64,000 nucleotides of DNA from contig CM048552.1 of the NCBI GenBank assembly GCA_026413225.1, forward strand, positions 212,301,553 through 212,365,552. The letters run 5' to 3'. The position numbers and the translations under genes were made by a program. This DNA comes from Otis tarda (lineage: Eukaryota; Chordata; Aves; Otidiformes; Otididae). Position 1 is the first letter of the stretch. Every line of letters starts with the position of its first letter. A model generated the notes under the pieces. The model had not been told where the DNA came from, did not search any database, and saw nothing but the letters and a program-made list of their open reading frames with translations. Below are positions 21,641 through 32,546 of the stretch, one piece after another.

Positions 21641-24600
21641 AATCCGAAGGCTTTCTCAGGTTGAAGTCTGTCCCCAGTTACCTTTTTAAGCCCTCTGCTT
21701 CGGCAACTCGTCTGCATTCAGAGCCAAGTACCTGCGTGTCTTCGTGATGGAGCTGATGACTGGGTGTGAGGTTGGGAGGACTTGAAATCGCAGCTTTTAC
21801 TCCAAGCTTTTGGAAAAGAAAGGCGAGTCGCTCGATTTGCTAAGCGGATGTGGTTTTCCCACATTTTTTCATAAGTTCTCAGGACCTGAGAGTCAACAGA
21901 GTGGCTTCCTGCATTGGGTGGCGTTTGAAGTAGGACCTGGGCTGAGGTCTTTAAAATGTCCCCTTTAACCTGCCCCCTTAATTTTGTGCCTTTTGGCAAA
22001 AGCAGTAGGCTAGGGGGAAGCAATGGAAAGGGAAAAGTTTAGCCAAGAAGGCAACGTTGCCCTCATGCCTGCGCATTCCGCTGACTGTTGATCCCCCCCG
22101 ACGTAGCGCAAACCAAAATACCGGCGCAGGTGTGTTTCAGAGAGACAGCAGTCATGAGATAATTAGACCAAGAAAAGCAGGAAGTTTCCTTCAGCCCAAG
22201 TGATGTAATTTTCCACAAACAGAACTTTATTCACGTGAATGTTTCCAAAAAAAAAAAAACCCCAAAAATGCAAGTAGGGCAACTACAGCTTTTAGCTACC
22301 AGCGGTTGGAAGGAGGAGCAGGTTCCAAACTGGTGCTAGGAGGTACCAGGTTTTCCTTATGGAAGGAAATTCCTTTCTGAATATCAGGTGCCTGAAAATT
22401 ATTATTATTTGTTTTGAAAACGTTGGCTAAGCAAAGCAAGTCTCCATCCTTTCCCACAGCCCCACCATTCAGTTGGATTTCCATGTGCTGTGCTCAGCTC
22501 ATGTGGGGCTGGTACAACATTTGTGCAGGAGGAATGGCTTTACTGGTGTTTGGTGGAGTTTCCACACTGACAATGATGAAGGTGTGTGAGAATCAACCCT
22601 GGGGATGGGTACAGCAGAAAACAGAGACGTAGTTAATAAGCACATCGTGTCTTGGAGGCTTCTGGCCACCTGGCATGACTGAAGACATCCTCTCCATCCC
22701 TACTCTCTGCAAATATCCATGGGAATATATGCTGCTGGGTCCCCCGCATGGATGGGCAGGGCGTGGTGGGAGATCCAACAGCGCTGAGTCAGCCCAACAC
22801 CTGCTTGGGTTGATGTGTTTGGGCCAACAGTGTTTACGTGATAAATGAGAAAGGGCAATGTTTTTCATCTCGGTGGCCTGTCTGTGTCGGTGTCAGACGG
22901 TTTCGCCGCGGCACAAACAGGAGACGGCTGCTATTTTAATCGTTGCTACACAAGAGTTTCTCGTAAAGGTCGTGAAATTAAAATAAACCTCGACAGACTG
23001 ACCCATCATTAGTGGTAAAACCAGCTGGGCACCACTACAGGCATATCCCACAGCAGGGTAACAGGACGTAGGAATGATCTACACCAAAAAAAAAAAAAAA
23101 TTAAAAAAAAGAGGGAAAAAAAAAAAAGATAGTTTTTATTTCTCTTGCAGAAAACTTCTAAAATATCGAGCTTACTTCCTTTTGCCTGAAGTATCAAAAC
23201 CATTTGAAGGGCATGGTCAGCTCATGTTTCCCCATCCTACCCCTCTGACTCCTTGGTTTTCATCCCTGAAGATTACACTGTGCTGGATCTCGCGGGGACT
23301 GGATTCATGCCGAGAGGGAAATAGAGGCAAATAAAATCATTACAACCACACAGGGACTAGAAGAGAGCACCTAAAAGGGTTTTTTTTGCGACATCCAGAA
23401 GAGTTTATTGCTCAGCCACCGCTTTATCACTTCGTGCAAGTGGTGTTAGTGTGATTTGATGACCAAAAGGGAGAAGCTCTGATTTATCTAACGACGCCAT
23501 GCAACGTTTGCAATTGACGTTCCCAAATCTCTAAATTGTAACTGCATGGGAAAAACTCCTTCCTGAGCGTTTAATTTCTTCGGGGTTTATCTTCTCTGTT
23601 CCAAATCTTCAGTGCGTTGTACAAGCGGAGGGATCAGAGCTCTCGTCGAAGAGCTCTCAAAACCCCTTTGTGCAGCTGAGGAAAGCTTCTGGCTGCTAAA
23701 GGGATAATTCTTGAGGTCAAGTACCGTGCCCAGAGCCTACAACAAAGGTTTGTCTTGAACCTCAGGGAGCTGCACTCAGGAGTTATGCTTTAAACTAGGT
23801 GAAGGGCTGAAATCTCAATTGTTTGAACAGACTGAGGTGGGAATTTTTTGATAAATAATTTTTTGACATCAGAAAAATTTAAAATAAAAAAAAATTACAG
23901 AGAAGCTTTGTTTTTCCTTACTCAAGAGGGAAATTCAGTGGAAGGGGAGAATAAAAACTCCTTTCTGGCCAGACCTCTGCACCATCTCCTTGGATTCAGG
24001 GTGTCCCAAGTGTGGAGATCTCCCCATTGGAATCCCCTCCAACTTTATTGACCACTGTGGCTAGTAGGGGACCTTCTGCCTAATTTTGGCAAGGGTAGGA
24101 TGTTATTATTTATGTTTGTCTTTGGATGTTTTCCTGGGGCTGGCTGTCGTCTGCTCTGAGGGCATTAGCATTGATTAAAGCCGTTTGCTGGGAGGTATTT
24201 GCTGAAATTTCCGCAGAGGTACAGCCACGTCGGGAGGTTTCTATACATACCTCGCTCTGGGCTCACTGCAAACATCCTGCCGGGAAGAGGAAACATTTCC
24301 TCTGCCCCAGGATAACCTGCCTTCCTATAGAAAGAGAACTGATGTTTCCGGATGGAGCATATGGACGTGGAAGAGGAGCCCGCACATGCTCCTGCTGCAC
24401 CCCAAGGGCTGAAGCCAACGGGATGTCTTCACATGTTGAGTGGCATTTGGGGTAGGACCTGCGTGAGGATGCTTCTTGGGGACATTCTCCAGGTGCCGGC
24501 AAGTGCTCAGGGCATTTGATTCCTCCCTTGCAGCACCTGTGAATGCCACCAGAGATCCATGCTGGTGTGCAAGGATTGGAGCTGGAGGTAGTGTGAAAGC

Positions 24601-25544
24601 TGCTGAGTGTCATGCCCTAAAAAAAATCCCAAAGAACGAGGAAAATGGGAAGAAAGAAGTGAGGTGGAGAGGAAGACTCCAGGAAATTAGGTGTTTTTTT
24701 GGTTGTTTTGTGCTCTTTTTTTAACAAAATGTCCAAAAAAACATTTCCTGCTGCACTAAAGGGACAACAGAGGAGGGAAGCTCTTCCTAAAAATAACTGA
24801 GAGCTGCCTGACCTCACTAGACAGCTCCTCCACGGGGACCCTTGGGTTTGATGGGAGATGGATTAGCCGGCTCCCAAGGGCATGTCTGCTGCAGCCCTCT
24901 AGTTCTCGTTCAACGGTGATGCATTGATCCAACGCTGAGCTGACTCTTCCTCTCCCCTCCCCGGCCCCCAGCTCCAAAAATATCTGGACGTCTATCATCA
25001 GAGGTGACAGGGAGGGAGGGAGGGAGGCCTTTGCAAAAGGGAAGGGCTAGGAGAAATCCTGAGTTGGTCGCACGTGCCAGGCAAGAGGTTAGAAATAAAG
25101 AAAGGTGAGATGGAATGTCTCGCAGAGTCGGAGGGTGTTGCGTATCTGAGAGCAAAATGCGACTTCGCAGGTGTGGACTCTGTGAAGGTGGGTTAGCAAC
25201 AGGGCAGCGCCTCAGGTAACGCAACTGGTAGGTGAAATAGTGTGGTAATTGGGATTTTGAGGGTGTTGACGTGGGCAAGTGGGAGTACCTTGCAGCACCT
25301 GGCTACCTGCTCATCTTACTCGTGCTGCTATCCATCAATGGAAAGGGGAGCGAGGTGAGATCTGGGTGCAGAAGGTGAGAGGTGAGCTCCTCTCACCATC
25401 TCTCCCTGCCATGCCTGGTGCTCGTCTGGAAGGGCGCTCCTTATCACCACCTTCTTCATGTCCTCAGAGAGCTGGCAGAAAAAACCTACGAAAGGCAAAA
25501 TAACACTGGGGCAAAGAGCTAAGGATGATTCCTTACAATTTTTT
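21641..25544. other. Intron sequence with simple runs
   Basis: A-rich tracts at 22247-22259 and 23084-23127, and a GGGA tandem at 25010-25026. No CR1, exon or RNA gene recognised. Confidence 0.55.
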
Positions 25545-25738
25545 ATAGTGAGGGTTGTAGAACACTGGCCCAGATTGCCCAGAGAGATGGTGGATGCCCC
25601 ATCCCTGGAAACATTCCAGGCCAGGTTGGCCGGGGCTCTGAGCAACCTGATCTGGTTGGAGATGTCCCTGCTCCTTGCAGGGGGGTTGGACTAGATGACC
25701 CTTGAGGGTCCCTTCCAACCCAAACCATTCTATGATTC
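25545..25738 (+). repeat. CR1 LINE 3' end with ORF2 C-terminal remnant
   Basis: Translates as VRVVEHWPRLPREMVDAPSL followed by ETFQARLAGALSNLIWLEM, the C-terminal end of CR1 ORF2, then enters the 3' region and ends CCAAACCATTCTATGATTCC. A relatively well preserved, young-looking copy. Confidence 0.95.
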
Positions 25739-28700
25739 CCAGCTTCAGCTGCTGCAGCAGGCATTTCTTACAAAAAAAAAAAAATAGAAATAATAATAAA
25801 AATTTCACCATTAATGTTCCAAAACACTCGCAACAAAGGAGAAAAACGAGAAGAGAAGAAAACTTGTCAGTCCTTCCTATTGCGATTGCGTGGCATCGGG
25901 ATCGGAGGGTTCACCTCATGTTAAATAAATCAACAGCAGCTTTTTAAGGGCACAGCTCCATTGCTGCAGCTCAGCCCCATCCCTGCAGACCCCAGGTTGA
26001 GTTTCTAAAATGCCACTTTTCGTTGCCATCTCCTGGTTCGGTACAGAGCCGGCCTTGGGATTGCTCTGGCTCAACGTGGCAGCCAAAGAGGCTCCATCTG
26101 AGAACCAGTGCTTTTATGGAGGAGGAGATGATCCACTTTTTAATGATGTTAAAAGACAGACAAAAAGCTTTATTATCCGATCCACTTCCCTGCATCAGCC
26201 ACAGCTGCAATCAGGGGGTTGTTATGCCCCATGTGCTGAATATGTCCTCCTCTGCCTGGGTTAGGGGGGATGCTTTTCCGAAAACCAGACAATTTCACTA
26301 TTTTGGGGGTTCCTCCACCTTTCCCTGGGATGTACGGTACCAGCCATGCTTCGGATTCAAGGTGCAGGCTGGAAAACCTTTGGCCATGACCCAGGCTAGC
26401 GGATCCTGGGTGGTCCTCAGCCTTGGGTGTTCAACACCCCCAAGCCAAAACCTTGATCTGAGCAGGTTTTCAGATCTTCCTCTAGAAAACTGGGGGGCAT
26501 CACCCAGTCAGCAGATGGGAGATTGCTGCTGTTGAGCCACAGCTTTCTTGTCGCAGCACTTATGGTGGAGGCAAGTGACAGGGAAACTGTTGCAGCACCT
26601 GGAAGAGTGCTGAGGCATTACAGTTTTCGACGGCCGTGGTGATCCTTGCAACCTCTCTTTGATGGAAACGTAAATCCAGGAGAGCTTAAAACCAGTAGAG
26701 GCTGTCTGGATGTCAGCCTGAGTGTCTGAGATGAGAATCTGACCCTAAATCTCTATTTCTGCTGCAGTAGTCACTTGGGCCAGGCTAGATAGAGCCGGTC
26801 TGGCTGTTGAGGTCACAACTTGTTCCACATAAAACCTGCATCTTCTCCATGATGCACCTGCTGCTGGAACCCTCCCACGAGGTCATCACTGTCCCACTCC
26901 CCATCTCTTGTCCCATCCCAAGACCCAGAGCTCCAGAGAGCAGTTACGTCCTTCTAGCTTTGCTTTAAACTTCTCTAGTTAAATGATTCCTGTCTTGAAA
27001 AATGAAAAAAAAAAAAAAATCCCATTCTCTTGATTCTTTTGGAATTGCATAAAGCATTTGGGCATATGAGAGACTGGGATACACAAGGAGTAGGTTACTG
27101 GACCCAACCTGAGCTACAGCCTGGGTACAAGGGTTTTATTCTGAGAATAGCCATCAATTCTTGCTCACGTGGGGCATCCTGGACAAGCTTTTCATCCAAC
27201 CTTGACCAACAAAGTTGCAAGCAAAGGACATTTTATTCATCCTATGAGGCTGTGCATAGGAAATACAAACAAATCCTTCCTGGGGTGTGGTTCTTATATG
27301 CTCTTCTTATATAACCTTGGACGGTTCCTGGAAGCTCTGCATGGTGCCATGTGATGAAATAAGGGTTGTAATCATCGGTATTTTCACATTATTGCCCAAA
27401 TAAACCTCAGGGCTCTCTGGAGGAGCTTCCCAGCTGCTGTAGGAACCTTGCTTGAGGAAGAGATGGAGATGCTGAGCCCTGTGGGGTGGGAGAAGATGGC
27501 TTTGTACAACCAAGTGGTACTGTGAGAGGTAAAAGGAGGTGAACATGGCAGTTTTTGCAAGAAGTGGGTTTGAAATGGAGTTTGTTGTGTGTAGCAAACA
27601 CTGGCTGTGTGTCTTGCCTCATGGTCCCTATGGGGATTGATGACCTGTCCTAGAAACACGTTGCTTTTCTGTGGACCTACAGACGGGAAAATGCCTTCCA
27701 CCACTACATAAGAATTGACCCTACAGCCATGAACTTTGGTTCCTGGAGCCTCTCATGGCCCCTGGGCCAAGAACACAGCCATCTTATGCCCCCAAGCACC
27801 CCAAAACCCATCAGGTTTCACAGCCGACGCAAGTTGAAGTTGTCCCAGCCAGGGAGGGGACCGGGTATTTGGCTCTGAAAAAGCAGCGCCGGGTTGATGC
27901 GGTGATGTCCAGCTTCCCCACCACTGCTTGCAAATGCATCAGGAGTCCAAGGGGGTAATTAAATCACGGGAGCAATTTACTGTAGGCCCATTCCACACAG
28001 CTGCGAGATGGCTGATGGTAAGAGAATATCAATACTGTGGAGCAACCACAGGTTTGGAAATCAGTGATGCAGCAAGCACAAGGCATTTTAATGCTGCAGA
28101 GGAGAGGAGGGAGGGATGCTAGAAGCCAACGACGTGCAGCTTGCAGGTAGCCACACGCTAACGAGCGATATGTTGGAGCCTCATTAACTCCCGAGGCAAA
28201 TGTATGGCATTCAGAGGGTTTTAAAGCTCTGTGTCATCGTGGAGAGGGGTGACCTCTCTGCAGCAACTGGGAGAGCACAAGTGCTCCAGGCTGCAGGACA
28301 GCACCCTGATGAACCCACTTCTATCTCTGGCTTTTAGGAGAGCATCTGTGTGACATCTTAATTTCGGCAAATTAAGGCAGAAGCAACTGAGAGTTGAAAA
28401 CCTGGCTCCAGGCATCCAACAGGTCCATGCACCATTGTCACATCTCCTTTGGAGATGTCCCACTGTGGCCAATGGGCAGCCTGCCCACAGCAAGGCAATG
28501 AGGTTCTTCCAGTGGTTCTGCCTTGAAGGAAAAGCGAAGAGCCAGGTCTGGGAGAGTGCAGGGTGGTGGGGATGCCTGAACTCTCTTCGCGGAGCAAAAA
28601 GTACTGGTTGAATTCTACCCAGAGCCCTCTGTGAGTAAGAAAAATCTGGGGAAAAGGTTTTAAATCTCACCTGGGACATCCCTGTTCACTCCTGGATTAA

Positions 28701-29785
28701 TTTAAGGGAAGGAGTGGTGGCTCCTCTCCTGCTGCAAGTGGATGCACCTAGATGTCTTCGACCCTCCCTGCCACAAGCTGCATCTTTTACCAGCTCTTTT
28801 CTCCCATAATTATCCATTTTTCACATCCAGCACTGTGCAGACAGCCCCAGCCTGGAATAATTCAAGATCTTTTTGCCCCAAGAGAGCAAGAGGTCAGGAC
28901 CACATGAGTCATGCAGAAACTCACCTCTTTGGGGCAATGCGAAAGATTCCGCCTCTTGTAATAAATCCCTGTGATTTCCAGGTGCTTTTTCCTGATGTGG
29001 CTCTCCCTTTGGCTTTCTGTAGCTGTGTAAGGCAGCTGAAGTTGGGATTTGTCGCAGGTGGATGTGGCTTCGCGCAGCTGCCAGGCACGTTGGTGTCCAT
29101 CAGCCCATGGGGAACAGGCACAGGAGCGTGCCACACGTACATCAGCAAACGTGAGCGGCTTCTCCTGCCAGAAAATGACATAGGATGTGGCATTAGGATG
29201 TCCCTCAGTCCTGGGCACAAGCGAGGGGAACAGGTCCTTTGCTGACCAGCATGAGCCCAGCTCTGTGAAAAGCAAGGTTGCAGGGATTTACCTTTCACCC
29301 TTCCTACCTCGTCATCCTCTTGACATGTCCAGCATGGTAATAAAATCAGATCTGTTGAGTGAAACGGCTGTGGCTTTGCTAAGAAGCTGAGTTTAGGCAT
29401 TTTCTAAGGAAAGCACTGAGCTTGCAGGCTCGCTGCTTGGGAGGACGGAGATGTTGGGTTAGACCCATCACCTCTGGGCATCCCTTGGGAAGCGCAGTCT
29501 CCCTCCCCGGGATCCTCCCTAAGGTGGGACGTGACGATAACCAAAACCTGTTTAGTTCTTACAGGCAGGATTTAACCACCTTAAATTATTGTCAGTGGAT
29601 GGGGACACATTCTGTGATCTCCAAGCCAAGCAAGTCACCTTTAATTTCCTTTTCCTCCCATCAATATTGCTGGCGGGCAGGTGTTTGATTTATTAAGCGC
29701 TGAATAACGGGGCTTCCGTGTGTATTGCTGTCGGAGAGATAAACAGGCCCCTTGGAAGCCCAGTTTCTGGGAGATGGCTGTGGCT
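25739..29785. other. Intron sequence, no gene seen
   Basis: A-rich run at 25769-25801 and A run at 27005-27019. Frames at 28221-28679 and 28742-29245 (152 and 167 residues) have no domain and no homologue I recognise. 27950-28220 looks unique and repeat-free. Confidence 0.5.
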
Positions 29786-29811
29786 TTTTATATATATATA
29801 TATATATATAA
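29786..29811. repeat. (TA)n microsatellite
   Basis: About eleven TA units after TTTT. Likely polymorphic. Confidence 0.95.
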
Positions 29812-30229
29812 AGCAAAACAGACCTTCCCTCCTTGGACATCCCCAATATTTCGGGCCGAGCATGGCTCTCCCCCAGCTGCCCTGCGCTGTGTTACGTGCT
29901 GGGAGTGACTGTCCCCAACTCGCCCCGCTGGGACGACGATTAACGCTTGCAAAGTGCTTTGAGAACATCAGATTAGTGGCACAGAGCCTCGTTATTATAT
30001 TAGCGATCACCGGCTCCTCGGCCTTTTTCGCTCTCAGGGCGCTTCGTGCAGCATCTAAAAGCCAAATGCTGTTTACAAGCAAAATCTCGTTGCGTTTGGA
30101 GGCTGCAGGGGAAGCTTTTCGTGCCGTTCACAGGTTTCTTTTTAAGGATGCACCTGTGGTCCAGACTCCGCCGAGGTCCCCGCAAACCGCTGCCCGGCTT
30201 TTCATGCAAACGCTGCGCGGATTAAAAAT

Positions 30230-30500
30230 AAAGACCGCTGGGTACTCACTGTTATAACTATAGAAACCAAATATTTGGTTCAACCGTAAAAGGCAGGAGT
30301 GTTTATGACTACGAGGCCAAAGGCATTTCCAGCCAAAGCGGAATGTATTTTAGTTCTGCAGACTATTTATAGATAGGCAGCCAATCTAAATTTGAATCTT
30401 CCCTTCCGTAAGCAATTTTTCGGTGCCTATTGGGATGCATCCTTCTCGGCTGGGGTTTAGCGACGTCACTACAAGGAGACAAAACAGTTTGGAGTCATCC
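30230..30500. promoter_or_regulatory. Candidate enhancer: palindrome, MEF2 and CRE-like sites
   Basis: Contains AACCAAATATTTGGTT (30265-30280, perfect 16-bp palindrome), CTATTTATAG (30363-30372, exact MEF2 consensus), CCAAT (30381-30385) and CGACGTCA (30461-30468, one base off a CRE). The block is AT-rich and repeat-free. Function is inferred from site clustering only. Confidence 0.35.
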
Positions 30501-31254
30501 TATAAGACATAACGGCTTGGTTTAGGGTGTTTCTCTGGCAGTTCTGTGAAGCTGGAGGAGAAATTTGCTTGAAAGATGAACAAATATTTCCCTTGACTGT
30601 AAATTAAATATTTTGATTTGGAGCTATTGTTTTAACCCTTCCAATTTGAAAGTAAGTGTTACTTTGAACTGAAAAATCCAAACATAGTTATGAAACACTA
30701 AAATTAATTGTTTCAGGGACTTGGAGAGGACTTTAAAGGATATTTTCTCCAAGTAAATAATTTTGCAGAATTGATACGGATTAGCAAAATATTTATTTTC
30801 TTGTTGACCTTCTAAGGTTTCAATTAAAAATCATCGCCCATCCCTGTGCTTTAGACTTGAAGCTGGTGGTGATAGAAGAGAAAAACAAGGTGTAGGTGAG
30901 GAAATCTGCTTGGTATGAGCAGCCTGAGGACCTGCTGGGAGCAGGGCTGTGTGGTGTTAGATTCCACTTGCCCTTGTCCTGACGAGCTTAAAATTGCACC
31001 AACATCTAGAAACCATTACCTTATTGGCATCCACAGAGATGAAACATGATGTAAAGGTTGTGTGGGCTTCTGTGAGGGCCATCATGGCACAGCAGATGCT
31101 ATGGAGATCTATAGAGCAGCTGTATAAGATGAGGGAGCTCGAGCAAATTGTACGTGGAGACACCTCAGTCCCAATAAGCAATCGTAGTGGGTTACTGCCT
31201 TCACCTCATTCCTGCTCATCCTACTCCATAAAACACCATCGGCGATTTTCCTCT
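30501..31254. other. AT-rich intron sequence
   Basis: Low-GC, repeat-free at 30580-30830. The 124-residue frame starting at 30994 runs into old CR1 and is not credited. Confidence 0.5.
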
Positions 31255-31450
31255 TGTCCTTGGTGTTTACACCCTTCATATATTTGCAGACAGTCGAGTT
31301 GCCGAGCCCCTGCTAAGCTGCCATTAAGCCAAGCTAAACACATTAGCTCAGAAAGTCAGTCTCTCTGACTCCATAATAATATTTTGCTTTGTTCTTCTCT
31401 GAATTTCCTCCAGTTTATTGATATTTTTCTGGGATCGTGGCATCTGGCCC
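31255..31450 (-). repeat. Ancient CR1/L3-type LINE fragment
   Basis: ACACCCTTCATATATTTGCA, AAGCCAAGCTAAACACATTA, TTGTTCTTCTCTGAATTTCC and TCCAGTTTATTGATATTTTT line up in order with the reverse complement of the deeply shared CR1/L3 3' region (CACCCTTC..GTATTTGTAGACAG, then TTCTCTG.ACTCCCTCCA.TTTATTGATATC). High divergence marks it as old. Confidence 0.7.
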
Positions 31451-31551
31451 TGATGGTGATATGGGAGGTGCAGGAAACTGAGCAGTGGGTAGAAAACCTA
31501 GGTGCCTATGGCATATGAAGGCGGAAGGGGTTCTGGGTTTCGTGGGGGTCT

Positions 31552-31579
31552 AGATGCCTCCTTGGCTTGTTTGAGTAAG
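31552..31579 (+). repeat. 28-base direct repeat, copy 1
   Basis: AGATGCCTCCTTGGCTTGTT then TGAGTAAG. One mismatch against 32519-32546, and flanks do not align. Unknown origin. Confidence 0.85.
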
Positions 31580-32518
31580 TGTGGACAGACTGGAGGTGGC
31601 CCCATGGCCCTTTGGCTGAACTCAGGGATCGTGTAGTATAGGACCACACTCTGTGGAGGTCGGTGGGTTCCTCTCTGATGGCCTTTCCCTGGGCTCATCC
31701 CTCCTGTCTTCTCCTTAGTGAAGATGGAAACTGAGCTTTTCCAGACTCAAACCCCTCTGCAGACCTTCAGCACCAAAGGGGTCTTCAGAGCTTCTCTCTC
31801 AACTCATCTACGTGTGTGGGGTGGTTTTCCAAGTAGAAAAAAAAAAAAAAAGAAAACAACACTAATAAGCCTTATCTCTAGACAATGATACAGCTTTTGA
31901 AGCCCAGCCTGGTTCTGCTGTCATCCTCCCAGCTTTCATTCTTCCATGCCTCTGCTGCTATAATCTCTCACTTGATCTTGCTGGCTGAAGCAAGGAGACA
32001 TCCTTGGCTTGGTGTAGGACTGCCTTTCTTCTGCATCTTGGGATGCTGAGAGTGGTCATCAGGAGTGTCTGGGCTACACATGGAGTCCACCCTTGCTGGG
32101 AAGGAGAGTTGTTCTCCAGTGTTTGCTCAGGGTGGAGAACCCAGCGGGATCCTCATACCTCATCCTTGCTGGTGGGAGGGCGAGGAGCCCACGTGTAGAC
32201 AAGGCAGGGATCCACAGCAGGCTTGGTTCCTTATTTACTCAGCTGCAGAAACTACTTGAGCTTGCAAAGGGCACCCTTAGAGTCAACACAAACCACCTGC
32301 AGCAAGCTGCAGCAGCGTGGTGGGGCAGTGTCAGGACCCCTCGGAGCCAGACAGGGAGCATGGGAACGCACAGTGGGTTTTGGAAGCTCACAGCAAAAGC
32401 AAAGCCCAGGATCCCCTGCACATCAGAAGGCAATGTAAGAAGGAGTGGCTTCCCTTAAACTTTTGCAGAGATTGCAGAGATGCTGGGCTGGAGATACAGG
32501 CTGCAAAAGTGGAGGGGA

Positions 32519-32546
32519 AGATGTCTCCTTGGCTTGTTTGAGTAAG
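32519..32546 (+). repeat. 28-base direct repeat, copy 2
   Basis: AGATGTCTCCTTGGCTTGTT then TGAGTAAG. Pairs with copy 1, 967 bases upstream. Confidence 0.85.

Noticed and set aside
30265..30280. SRF CArG box
   Set aside because: The core is CC(A/T)8GG; canonical SRF needs six A/T bases between CC and GG, so I kept it only as a palindrome.
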